A stretch of DNA of 64,000 bases from Dysidea avara (lineage: Eukaryota; Porifera; Demospongiae; Dictyoceratida; Dysideidae). The DNA is taken from assembly GCF_963678975.1 (NCBI RefSeq), contig NC_089274.1:27343053-27407052 (forward strand), read 5' to 3'. Position 1 is the first letter of the stretch. The number at the start of each line of letters is the position of its first letter. Shown piece after piece: positions 47,001 to 54,400 of this stretch. The notes under the pieces were generated by a model. That model ran no database searches. It worked only from the letters and a program-made list of their open reading frames with translations, and had not been told where the DNA came from. The translations under genes were made by a program, and so were the position numbers.

Positions 47001-50000
47001 CTAGCAGGAATCATCAGCTTTGAATTTATTGTAGTCTTTCTTACAACTTACCAATATCTCTCACACTTAGCTGGTATCACAGTAAAGCTACAGAAACGTA
47101 CACTTGATATTATTGAAGCTCATGAAGAAATTACAGAGATTACCAAAACTTACAGCCTTGAGCGGAAAAATGTTGACTCTGGGTTTGCTAAGATATTTGA
47201 ACACAGCAAAAGAGTTGCAGAAAAAGTAGATTGCACCATTCAAATGCCACGCATTGCCTCTAGGCAGAAGCATCGTAGCAATGCTGCAGCAGATAATCCT
47301 TGTGAATACTTTCAAAGGAATGTAGCAATACCACTGCTGGACCACATAATTTCTTTCTTGGACCAGCAGTTCTGTGATTCATCTGTTACTGCTATTATGC
47401 TGTTAGGGCTTGTGCCATCTATTCTTTGCAGAAAGAATATTAACCTTGAAACAGCTGTTTCCAAATACAGTGCAGATCTTCCATCCCCAGAACTATTCCA
47501 AATGGAACTTAAGCGTTGGAAAAATCGCTATACTGGTAAGAAAACCAGAGAAAGACCATCATCAGCTGGAGAAGCACTAAAGGAGTGTGACAAGGATATG
47601 TTTCCCAACATATTTGTACTTTTACAGATTGCTTGTACCATTCCAGTAACATCCTGCGAATGTGAGAGGAGTGCAAGTGGATTGAGGCGTTTAAATAATT
47701 TTCTAAGGGCATCAATGGGAAAAGATCGGCTCTCCCATTTGGCATTAATGCATATACACTATGACACTCCAATAGATCTTGACAGTGTAGTAGATACTTT
47801 TGCCACACAACATCCACGTAGACTCGAGCTGGATTCACTGCCCTGAAATTCACATAATTATTATTATGATTTGGCACTTGTAACATTTTTTTAAACCACT
47901 TACAGTTTAATAGCGATAACAATTAACACTTTTATAGTGTACAAATTCTCTATCATGATAATATTATTATGTGTATAACTACATAGTCCCTTGTTGCAAT
48001 GCATATGGTACAAAATTGACACATCAGTAAAAATCGTGCTATTTTAGTGGCTGAAATGTCACCAAATTCAGTCTTTTAGCATGTATTCCTTAAAAAATTT
48101 CCTGGGGGGGCATGCCCCCAGACCCCCCTAGTTTTAGCATGCTTCGCATGCTGGGTGTGCTTCGCACACCATATCACACCATATGCATAATTATGGTGCA
48201 GAATTAGTAAATAATTGTGCTATTTTAGTGGCTCAAATTCAGTCTTTCAGCATGAATTTTTTTTTAATTTCCTGGGGGAGCATGCCCCCAGACCCCACTA
48301 GTTTTGTGCGCTTCGCACACCTCAGCATCACACTAAAAGGTCCACTTTTTCTTCAAAAGAACCTACCAACCTAAAGGTCTGCCTACGGCCCTGATTTATA
48401 AATTATTACCATTTAATTTCACCTGTTGTAATAAAATAGAATTTGAAAAAATGTGCTAACATGTGGGATTCATGCAGATCTGGTCAAATATATTTGATGA
48501 AGTTATGGAATTACCTTGCTACAAGATTTGTAGGGAAGTAGAAAATGACTGATACCACATAACTATAGCTGTATTTATATTATAGTCAGGGAAGTAGAAA
48601 ATGACTGATACCACATAACTATAGCTGTATTTATATTATAGTCATGTACACACCTATTATGTTACAGATTTAACTATTTCTCAAATTGTAGGCAAATTCT
48701 ACAGGACGACATGGTACAATCATGGTCAATGTGACTTATTCGAGAGCTGAAAGTTATCTTTTCATTGCTGGCAAGTGCAGATATTTATTGTGTCACTAAT
48801 CAGATCATTCATTTATATAGCATTGCTTATTACTTGCTTACATCGTGTGTTTTGTATATTCATACTAAATGTACTAGTTTATTTAATGAAGTAGGGATCA
48901 ATGCATTAAAAGCTAGAGACATTGTATACCATGAATAGATTGACTTGTTTAGTTATAATTTTAGCCACATGCAGCTATCCCTTTGTATACATCATGTCAG
49001 GCCCGTAGCCAGGGATTTTGAAAGGGGGGTTCTTTATGACCAAAAGTGGACCTTTAGTAAAGGTCCAAATATTGTGACTGTTCTATTAGAGTGGTTGACT
49101 GCTCTATTAGAGTATCTCGATCTTGCATTGCATTTAATCCATGCAATGAATGAGTTACTCGAAGCGCTTAATTTAGTTTCTTATTAGTGGTATCTAGTAA
49201 ACTGTAGCTAATGGACTTTTGCTCCTGAAAATTTGGACTTGTATACCAAAAATTGTGGACCTTTTGGTTACATTTTGAACTTTTTAACTGAAATTGGGGA
49301 CCTTTTTTCCAAGAGGGCGGTTCTTCAGAACCCCCCGAACCCCCCCTGGCTACGGGCCTGATCATGTGCCTTGCTTTTTTGTGCATATATCCCTACTTAA
49401 TATTGTTTACATCTTCCTGTTGATAGCTGTAAATACTGTAATCAAAATTTGTGGGTTGTGACTGTTCTATTAGAATACTATGATAATTTACCTCACTGTT
49501 CTGTTAGCTAGCTATAGAGTATCTTAATATCTTGCTACTTGGGTCAGATTAAACCGTCCCACTCAATAAGGAGTGTGGTGGCTTTGTGGTCACATTGCTC
49601 ACCGTTTTGGTAGAGAAACTGATTGTTATAAGTAAAGCTGAAGTGGATTTGATAACATTCGTTGCATTCCAATTTTCTGTATTTTGTATTCTGTGAAAAG
49701 TTGCTTTCTATGCACACATTAAGAGTAGGGCTGTGTGATAATTAAGATAATTGAGATACTTTGTCGCTATCTTAGGGATAATACAGGAAGCAAATCTACA
49801 ATATATGAATACCACTCATTTATTGTCATATTCTTGTAACAATTTCTAGGTAATTTTTTGATGCAGGTTTTCCATTACAATTAGTGCTGCTTAGAGTAAT
49901 ATATTGGTATTAGTGGTTTATGCAAGTATCGTGATAATTGAGATAATGAGTAGCATTATCAAGATATCAAAATTTTTACTACTATCACACAGCCCTAAAT

Positions 50001-51219
50001 TTAAGGGGACATGGGATACAATGCCATCTGCTATATCTCATTCCCTTTCATAGTAGTACATTGGCATTTTTCCAGTACTTCTGTTGTGTCTAACCATATA
50101 TACGAAAAGTGTCAATACAAAGTTAATGCTTAGTTATGGTTCTTGAAGATGACAACAAGGTAAAGGCACAGTGTACAGTGTGGGTAATTATCACAACCCA
50201 AAGGCACATTCCGCCAGTCACTATATTAAATTAGTGGGTGCGTGCTGTGTAGGTTAGCTTCTAGCTTGTAACTGTGATCAGGCAGGCCAGCAGGCAGGAA
50301 TTATACTTGCCAATGGATAGTGTTTTAAAATTCCATATTGGTGCTTTTCTGAATGTTTTCATTTTAACACTTATCTATTTACATCAGATACACTGGCTAA
50401 GACTCTTTCTGTGAACATATTTTCTCATTGTTCTAATGGTAGCATTTCAGGGACACTACATTGTTTTGGGGGAATCCCTATTACCATTGATTCAGTACTG
50501 CATGAATCATGTGAAGTATTTAAATTACTTGTACGTGATATTGTCTTCTAGTGCTTCAATGCACAGGCTTAATACTACCTCACAAGTCATCTGGTAAACC
50601 AGAAGTAGTCAGTGAATCATCTAAAGCAGCTGAGAAAGGAGGTAATTTGCTAGTATCCATTGCTACTGCAATAATATGTTCTTTTATTGGTAGTACTTGT
50701 TGAAGTGTACTTGTTGCCTCTTGATGATGCTATGAGAAAAACAGATGCAGAGATTAAAATTGAAGCAGTAAAGAAGGGGAACAACCCCACATTTAAAGAG
50801 CAAGTACACGAAATGTGAGCTATGAAATAATTACTAGTTTTCATATGTATAATTTCTTAAGAAATTCATGCAGCTATAACTATTATTATTATATGTGTTA
50901 TATTGACAGGACTATTCCTCAAGAAGATCACTTAGATAGTCCTGGTACTTCTGTTGTGTTTGTGGTGAAGAGTAAGGGTAAACTGTTGGGTTTGTCACTG
51001 ATTTCTTGCAAGGATGTACCTCGTTATGGGATTAGAGGAAAGAGGTGTGCCTCACCACAACTTCAACGCAGAGTTGATGTTAACAAGAACAGGATTCTCC
51101 CCTTAATCCATCATGTAATTGATGACTCACAAGCACTCAAAGAGCTGAATTTCAGAGCAACCCAGAGCCGGGATTTTGAAGCAAAACAAATAGTCAAAAT
51201 ATTTACAGAGAACAAATAA
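14746..51219 (+). CDS. UNC13/BAIAP3-like protein, copy 1 (36 exons, 1244 aa)
   Basis: Vesicle-priming family (Munc13-4, BAIAP3): C2-MUN-C2. Exons: 14746-14945, 19821-19911, 21211-21309, 26564-26641, 28305-28367, 28419-28446, 28516-28554, 29988-30138, 30221-30373, 30433-30498, 30545-30623, 30682-30789, 30842-30913, 31075-31187, 31408-31594, 31793-31917, 32019-32112, 32163-32219, 32288-32385, 32443-32500, 32742-32866, 33133-33271, 33569-33655, 35473-35547, 35597-35713, 35833-36048, 36702-36773, 36867-36946, 37005-37077, 37130-37165, 41725-41796, 42400-42483, 48692-48770, 50552-50641, 50694-50814, 50910-51219. The sum is 3735 nt and every junction keeps phase. Family marks: WFEPFVWDW, YWNKLHWPVP, YFHASGNGL, TQELLEVYL. 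Length is close to human BAIAP3 and Munc13-4. The ATG was chosen because the upstream frame offers only GTG and the paralogue starts at the same place. Confidence 0.88.
15862..16754. mobile_element. Terminal-inverted-repeat element, about 0.9 kb
   Basis: Left end CACTGCTGGAGATTTTGCCC and right end (complement) CACTACTGGATATTTTATCC; the match continues about 80 bp through CCATGAAAA, TTCAACCTGT and GGGGCCA. The interior has no transposase. Lies in intron 1 of the UNC13-like gene. Confidence 0.7.
17560..18013. mobile_element. TA-target MITE, GGGGTGGGCA termini
   Basis: 454 bp bounded by TA on both sides, ends GGGGTGGGCAATAT and (complement) GGGGTGGGCAGTAT. Probably Tc1/mariner-like by target site; family not certain. 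In intron 1. Confidence 0.75.
18381..19010. mobile_element. Dispersed element R2 (ATGTGACC termini), full copy
   Basis: Ends ATATGTGACCCACTGAGCGA and the complement of ACTCAGCGGGTCACATAT. Relatives or partial copies lie at 34540-34760, 56620-57065 and 62965-63420, sharing the GTCCACACAGAG / AGGGAAA block or its complement. A 95-codon open frame (18488-18775) inside is not evidently conserved in the other copies. Confidence 0.7.
20119..20290. mobile_element. Pogo/Tigger-type MITE, small copy
   Basis: Ends CAGTGGAACCTGCTAATCAG and the complement of GTGTCCTTAATACACAGTTT, with TA on both sides. The CAGTGGAACCTC terminus is typical of pogo/Tigger-like elements as I remember them. In intron 2. Confidence 0.65.
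20319..21129. mobile_element. Pogo/Tigger-type MITE with 15-bp internal minisatellite
   Basis: Ends CAGTGGAACCTCTCCTATCT and the complement of GGATAAGAGAGGTTCCACTG. Inside, CTCTCTTATCTGGAC repeats in two blocks, about 20337-20390 and 20714-20822; each unit resembles the terminus itself. The middle contains partial inverted copies (ATCCGGATA). The right flank lacks a clear TA. Confidence 0.7.
22370..22716. mobile_element. PIF/Harbinger-type MITE, copy 2
   Basis: 347 bp flanked by TAA at 22367-22369 and 22717-22719. Ends GGCCACTTCAACTAAATC and the complement of TATTTATTTGAAGTGGCC. Same family as 7118-7468. In intron 3 of the UNC13-like gene. Confidence 0.85.
22720..23414. mobile_element. Foldback element with about 330-bp arms
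   Basis: Almost the whole length is one inverted repeat: the left arm has TTTCATAAAGCCATGAAACT, ACATGTATTTTTAGATATAG and GTTTTTATTTGAAGTC, and the right arm has their complements. It starts within a base or two of the target duplication of the neighbouring MITE, so one inserted at the edge of the other. Confidence 0.85.
23930..24010 (-). mobile_element. Possible tRNA-derived SINE fragment
   Basis: On the minus strand AGTTCGAATCC resembles a Pol III B box, with a weak A-box-like stretch upstream. No poly-A or clear boundaries. Confidence 0.25.
24070..24345. mobile_element. Non-autonomous hAT element with exact 8-bp target duplication
   Basis: CCTCCCGG occurs at 24062-24069 and again at 24346-24353. 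The element between has ends CATAGGCGAATGG and (complement) CAGTGGCGATTCTAG. Eight-base duplications and a CAGTGGCG-like terminus fit hAT. It interrupts an older inverted repeat whose halves (CTGCAGGTGTAGG and complement) lie at about 23690-23740 and 24045-24069. Confidence 0.8.
24368..26470. mobile_element. Composite palindromic element R3
   Basis: Ends are foldback modules (24375-24720 and 26215-26465) that each contain AGTAGGGACCATAG or its complement. Inside, 24740-25200 and 25880-26200 are inverted relatives. Each carries a segment translating to CSTRYVALRIKNC or CSTCYTALRIKNC. Related single copies are at 39840-40460 and 58470-59160. No recognised transposase domain. In intron 3. Confidence 0.65.
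28419..30623 (+). other. C2A domain region of UNC13-like copy 1
   Basis: Exons 6-11, about residues 178-349. Pattern: LDVQSLILAVDEI (strand 1), GVYCKAGVIL (strand 2), VHLCADTNWKEQLEL (TxNPxWNE-type strand), RECTVKLELWEAA (strand 6) and DVLIGTVIIKV (LG strand 7). The usual loop-1 SD and loop-3 DxD aspartates are not visible, so calcium binding is doubtful. Confidence 0.65.
28880..29325. mobile_element. GTTAC-rich TIR element
   Basis: The right end, read in complement, is AGAGTTGGGGGTAACGAGTT followed by many GTTAC/GTAAC units; the left end is a weaker match (AACCAGTTACATATTAC). A related element is split at 42840-43720. In intron 7. Confidence 0.55.
33685..33916. repeat. (TGTA)n tetranucleotide array
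   Basis: About 58 uninterrupted TGTA/ATGT units, ending in a short TATATA stretch. Intron 23 of the UNC13-like gene. Open frames through it (CMYV, YIHT) are artefacts. Confidence 0.98.
35052..35112. repeat. (TG)n / G17 / C21 hairpin tract
   Basis: A short TG run leads into 17 consecutive G (35068-35084), a seven-base spacer AATCTCT, then 21 consecutive C (35092-35112). It could form a very stable hairpin or a quadruplex. Run lengths may be affected by sequencing error. Confidence 0.9.
39840..40460 (+). repeat. Relative of composite element R3
   Basis: Shares with 24720-25560 the order CCTGCACATACCAC..., an AGAAAGAA block, CAAAGGAGGACA, AGTCCATGA, the TAGTCAGTCAGT stretch and the GCTGTGCCTAACCAAT block, with many substitutions and indels. 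Confidence 0.6.
40641..40882. mobile_element. TATGTGACC MITE
   Basis: About 240 bp; ends ATATGTGACCTGGTCTGCAA and the complement of TTTTCGCAGACCGGGTCATA, TA-flanked. Different interior from R2 although the first bases are similar. Confidence 0.75.
42909..43636. mobile_element. 728-bp TIR element nested in a GTTAC element
   Basis: Ends CCATAGATATACGACTCCTA and (complement) CCATAGATATACGACTGCTA; the inverted match continues through GGATTGGAAATGG. Flanking sequences 42840-42908 and 43637-43720 are the two parts of a GTAAC/GTTAC-rich element like 28880-29325. An 81-codon open frame at 43230-43475 shows no recognised domain. Confidence 0.8.
44667..48393 (+). mobile_element. hAT-family transposon, apparently intact
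   Basis: 3727 bp. Left end CAGGCCCGTAGCCAAGG, right end (complement) CAGGGCCGTAGGCAGACC; both continue to GGTAGGTTC. Flanks are CATTTTAA on the left and ATTTATAA on the right, consistent with an ATTTATAA duplication that has lost one base on one side. It holds one two-exon transposase gene. The 3' part (48010-48320) contains two related blocks with GCATGCCCCCAGACCCC. It lies in intron 32 of the UNC13-like gene on the same strand. Confidence 0.85.
44885..47846 (+). CDS. hAT transposase (two exons, 859 aa)
   Basis: Exons 44885-45068 and 45451-47846; GT-AG, phase 1, total 2580 nt with no internal stop. Exon 1 begins GRAKQKERERKRSASSCQRL, a basic start followed by an acidic Ser/Asp stretch. Exon 2 has a TTF-type zinc-finger region (FKPAWLSLHPWMVY, CIICAIFC, HQKC), the DUF4371/RNase H-like core (FYAILADEVT, RGQGYDGASNM, HCNGHCLNLV, CRTRWAERQ) and the C-terminal hAT dimerisation region (TSCECERSASGLRRL, LSHLALMHIH). 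This resembles the ZMYM/THAP0-like transposase group. The first aspartate of the core (ADEVT) and the CxxH of HCNGHCLNL are present. It probably still encodes active protein; expression and mobility are unknown. Confidence 0.9.
48532..48643. repeat. Exact 56-bp tandem duplication
   Basis: Two adjacent copies of a 56-bp unit beginning AGGGAAGTAGAAAATGACTG and identical by eye, 49 bp before exon 33 of the UNC13-like gene. A recent slippage, or an assembly effect. Confidence 0.85.
48998..49360. mobile_element. hAT MITE derived from the neighbouring autonomous family
   Basis: 363 bp flanked by ATCATGT at 48991-48997 and 49361-49367. Ends CAGGCCCGTAGCCAGGG on both sides. Its right end in complement matches about 90 bp of the left end of the 44667 transposon (GAACCGCCCTCTTGG, AAAAGGTCC). 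Its left end resembles the transposon's right end (AAAAGTGGACCTTT). Contains two CTCTATTAGAG-type motifs. Confidence 0.88.
49728..49995. mobile_element. TA-target MITE, GGGCTGTGTGATA termini
   Basis: 268 bp with TA on each side; ends GGGCTGTGTGATAAT and the complement of ACTATCACACAGCCC. The interior echoes the terminus (GATAATTGAGATA). Tc1/mariner-like by target. In intron 33. Confidence 0.82.
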
Positions 51220-51443
51220 TGTTGTACTGCTATTAGCTAGCTATTTGTGTTGAGTTTACCTATAGTTACGTATATGACAACCTGGTCACTTGTATACTTT
51301 AGAAGCTAAGTACGTTTTGTGTTGCTGTTTTTAATTTTATTGTTGTTTTATTTTGCTCGCTTAAGCGCTAGCACGTGTATACATTCTATGTTATAATATC
51401 CGAAAATGTACGCAAACTACTGGTTTCATTGCACGTGACGAAG
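51220..51443 (+). promoter_or_regulatory. Short interval between tandem UNC13-like genes
   Basis: 224 bp from the stop of copy 1 to the ATG of copy 2. It must hold the 3' end of one gene and the promoter of the next. TATCCGAAAATGT about 44 nt before the ATG and the CACGTGACGAAG just before it echo the upstream region of copy 1 (TATCCGGAAAATAT, GCGACGAA). Confidence 0.5.
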
Positions 51444-54400
51444 ATGTCGTCTTTCTTTACTTCGAGCAGTATATTTACTAAGTTTAAAGATGCCATATTC
51501 AAGGGGGAAAGTGATTTATTCAATTTTGGGGCACCTCTTGGAGATTATGGGTCCGTTTTGAACAGTAAGCTAAAACAAGCTTCTTCTGTCGTCACAAAGG
51601 CGAACACGTTGAACGATGTGGAGAACGAAAGGGGGAACAGACAATTGAAGTAAGTGAAGTATATTTGATATATTCACCAAGTGTGTATTTAGTGTAGATA
51701 TGATGGCTTTTCACGTGTCTGAAATCCTTGAAAGTGAGGTCGTGTAGCTAGTTAACTAGTCTGACCAAGGTATAGCTAGCCAACTAGTTGGCTTGATACC
51801 TTGATCTTACAGTTATAATTATATCCTGATCCCGCTTCATTTGTAGCTATCTGGCGAGTTACCTGGTTATCAAGTTTGTTAATTCATTAACCTATGTACT
51901 CATCTAACTGGTGATGTAATAGCTTGCTGCCTTTTAGCTACAAATTTCAACTGAATAAAGATCATTTCAAGTCATAGAATTTTCAATGTAATGGCAGTTT
52001 CAATGTCACACTGAGTAGTTTTCATTGTGGTTCTAAAAATCTCATATTTGTGGATGATCATATTCATAAAGTACCATGATTAACTACATGTGACCTGGTG
52101 GTTTTGGTGGAGGTGATGAAAATCAAAAACAACTATATCATGTACCTATATATAGTGGTAACACAAATGACCTGTGTACTCTAAGGTTCAAATTTAATGT
52201 GAAGATTGATTGGTGGTCTACTGTTGTCACGTAAATAACCTGACTGTGTTAGCTGAAATTTAAGTGGCAATGTATGAATTTTTAATTGCTAGCTATAACT
52301 ATTTATTGACCATAGCAATAGATTAATTTCATATCATATATGTAAATAAAAATCTTTCAAAATTTGTAAACTTGTAATGCTTGGAAGACTTCTATGTAAT
52401 GTGTGTGTATGTGTGTGTACGTGTGTGTGCAAGCATATCCTATTGTCAGTAATGGAATCAAAAACTGTTGTGCTAATTAATTCTGTATGCTACGTGATAT
52501 TGTGATTAAGGTTTAAATTTAATTGATTATGTAACATACCAACAGGAGATCTGCTTCCTTTGAGAAGGAATGGATTGAATTGAAAGTAGTTGAACCTGAT
52601 CTGAAGGCTAAATTAAATAAACTCTATGGTGGAACGGTATGTGTTTATATACATTATGAAATATGTGTTTATGTCTATAAATTCTTACATGGAAGGTGAT
52701 TAGATGTCTATTTACCTCCATAATGTTTTGACAGTATTGGTTGGGACCCAATTAACATGTTTTCATAGTGACCCAAAATTAATGCTAACAAGAGTTCTAC
52801 AAACTCAATTTTTTTATTAACCCTTAAACCCAGATAATCCAGAAAACTGGATCTCAACTTAATTTAGACCACAGCAAGGTGAAATACTCGAATTTCATTG
52901 GCTACTTACAGGTATCTAAATCCTGTAGACCCCTTGTTCATGTTTCAATAGATCCCGGTAAGCAGCTGGGAAGGTACCACAAGCAGCTGGGAAGGTACAA
53001 TAAGAATGAGCTGTGTTCTAAATTAGTTTAACATTGAAACACAGGGTTCTATGGAATTTAGAAACAGTCAGGCCTTGTAGTAGCGCCCTCACTTCGCTTG
53101 TGCGCCACAACACAGGGCCTTTTGGGTTTCTAAATTCCGTAGAACCCTGTGTTTTGATGTCTAACTATTATTTAGACTATGGTACAGCTCCTTTATAAGG
53201 TTACTAAATCACTTAGTCACCTGACGTGTTCATTTAGTCACCTATACATGTTCATTTAGTAACATGCCCTCAAGCAATTTTGCACATGATAAATAATTAT
53301 AACACGAAAGGTACACTGCAGTACTTGATAATACTGTAATATTCTTCTTCTCCATGTTCTGCAAATAATTCTGGATAAATAGTAGGCGTATCTTGACGTA
53401 TCTACTGTAGCTCTAGCCGTTACTCTGGTTACCGGTCAATTAACTAGATGCCGGACTCAATGAGTCAAACACCGATCCTGTATCTGTGTAAGCTATGCAT
53501 TATAAAGGATGAGATTATGGGCCTGATATTGGTGCTCCGTAAACAGATTGAACTGACACCCGAGCCTGCAGGACATTACCCTTGGGCAATTGTCTGCCTG
53601 CATATTAGCAAGTATGTCTGTCCTCTTATTGTTTCAGGCTTGAGTGCTTCCTGAAATGACTCATCAGTTTTCCTCTGCATTTTGGGGATAACCCACCCCA
53701 CTTCCTCTGAGACAAAAGAACATCACCCATGTCACATTACAGGTTTTTGCAATTGAATTCGGCGACTTTGCAATTGAATTCGTCCTGTTTGCAATTGAGT
53801 TCGTCGCTTTTGCAATTGAATTCGTCCCGTTTGCAATTGAATTCGTCGGTTTTGCAATTGAATTCGTCCCGTTTGCAATTGAATTCGTCGCTTTTGCAAT
53901 TGAATTCGTCGCTTTTGCAGTTAAGGCAGTTAAATTCGTCCGTAACAAGAATGGCAGCTGGAGGAAACACGAAAACATGATGTAGCAGCTGCTACAAGAA
54001 CTTGTTCAAGTACAACAGTAGTAAACAACTCTTTATAAGGCAATAATTCTTCCTCTACAGCCTATCCAGCAACATGCCATACTCTACTACGCCATTCGCG
54101 ATGGGTGTGGTCACTCGCGAGCAAGTTAATTAACTTGTCAGACAGCTATCAACTTCGCGTACTACCAGCTTCAATTACTTTCTAGTGTCTCAAGTGTAAC
54201 TCTCCAAGGCATAAATAGTTCATCTCTTAATGAACGGGTTGGTTTCTTGGAGCCATTTTGTTTATGACGAATTGTAATGCAAACGCGACGAATTCTATTG
54301 CAAAACCGACTAATTCAACTGCAAAACCGACAAATTCAATTGCAAAACCGACGAATTCAATTGCAAACGGGACAAATTCAATTGCAATACCGACGAATTC

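Larger units (their letters stand above)
48692..51102 (+). other. C2B domain region of UNC13-like copy 1
   Basis: Exons 33-36, about residues 1045-1205. GTIMVNVTYSRAESYLFIAV and LQCTGLILPH (strands 1-2), LVEVYLLPLDDA (strand 3 with LxP), KKGNNPTFKEQVHEM (NPxFNE-type), TSVVFVVKSKG (strand 6) and LLGLSLISCKDV (strand 7). A loop-1 insertion KSSGKPEVVSESS replaces the usual D-x-G-x-SDPY. The C-terminal tail is basic. Confidence 0.7.

Noticed and set aside
47509..47922. 137-codon minus-strand frame
   Set aside because: Antisense shadow of the hAT transposase.
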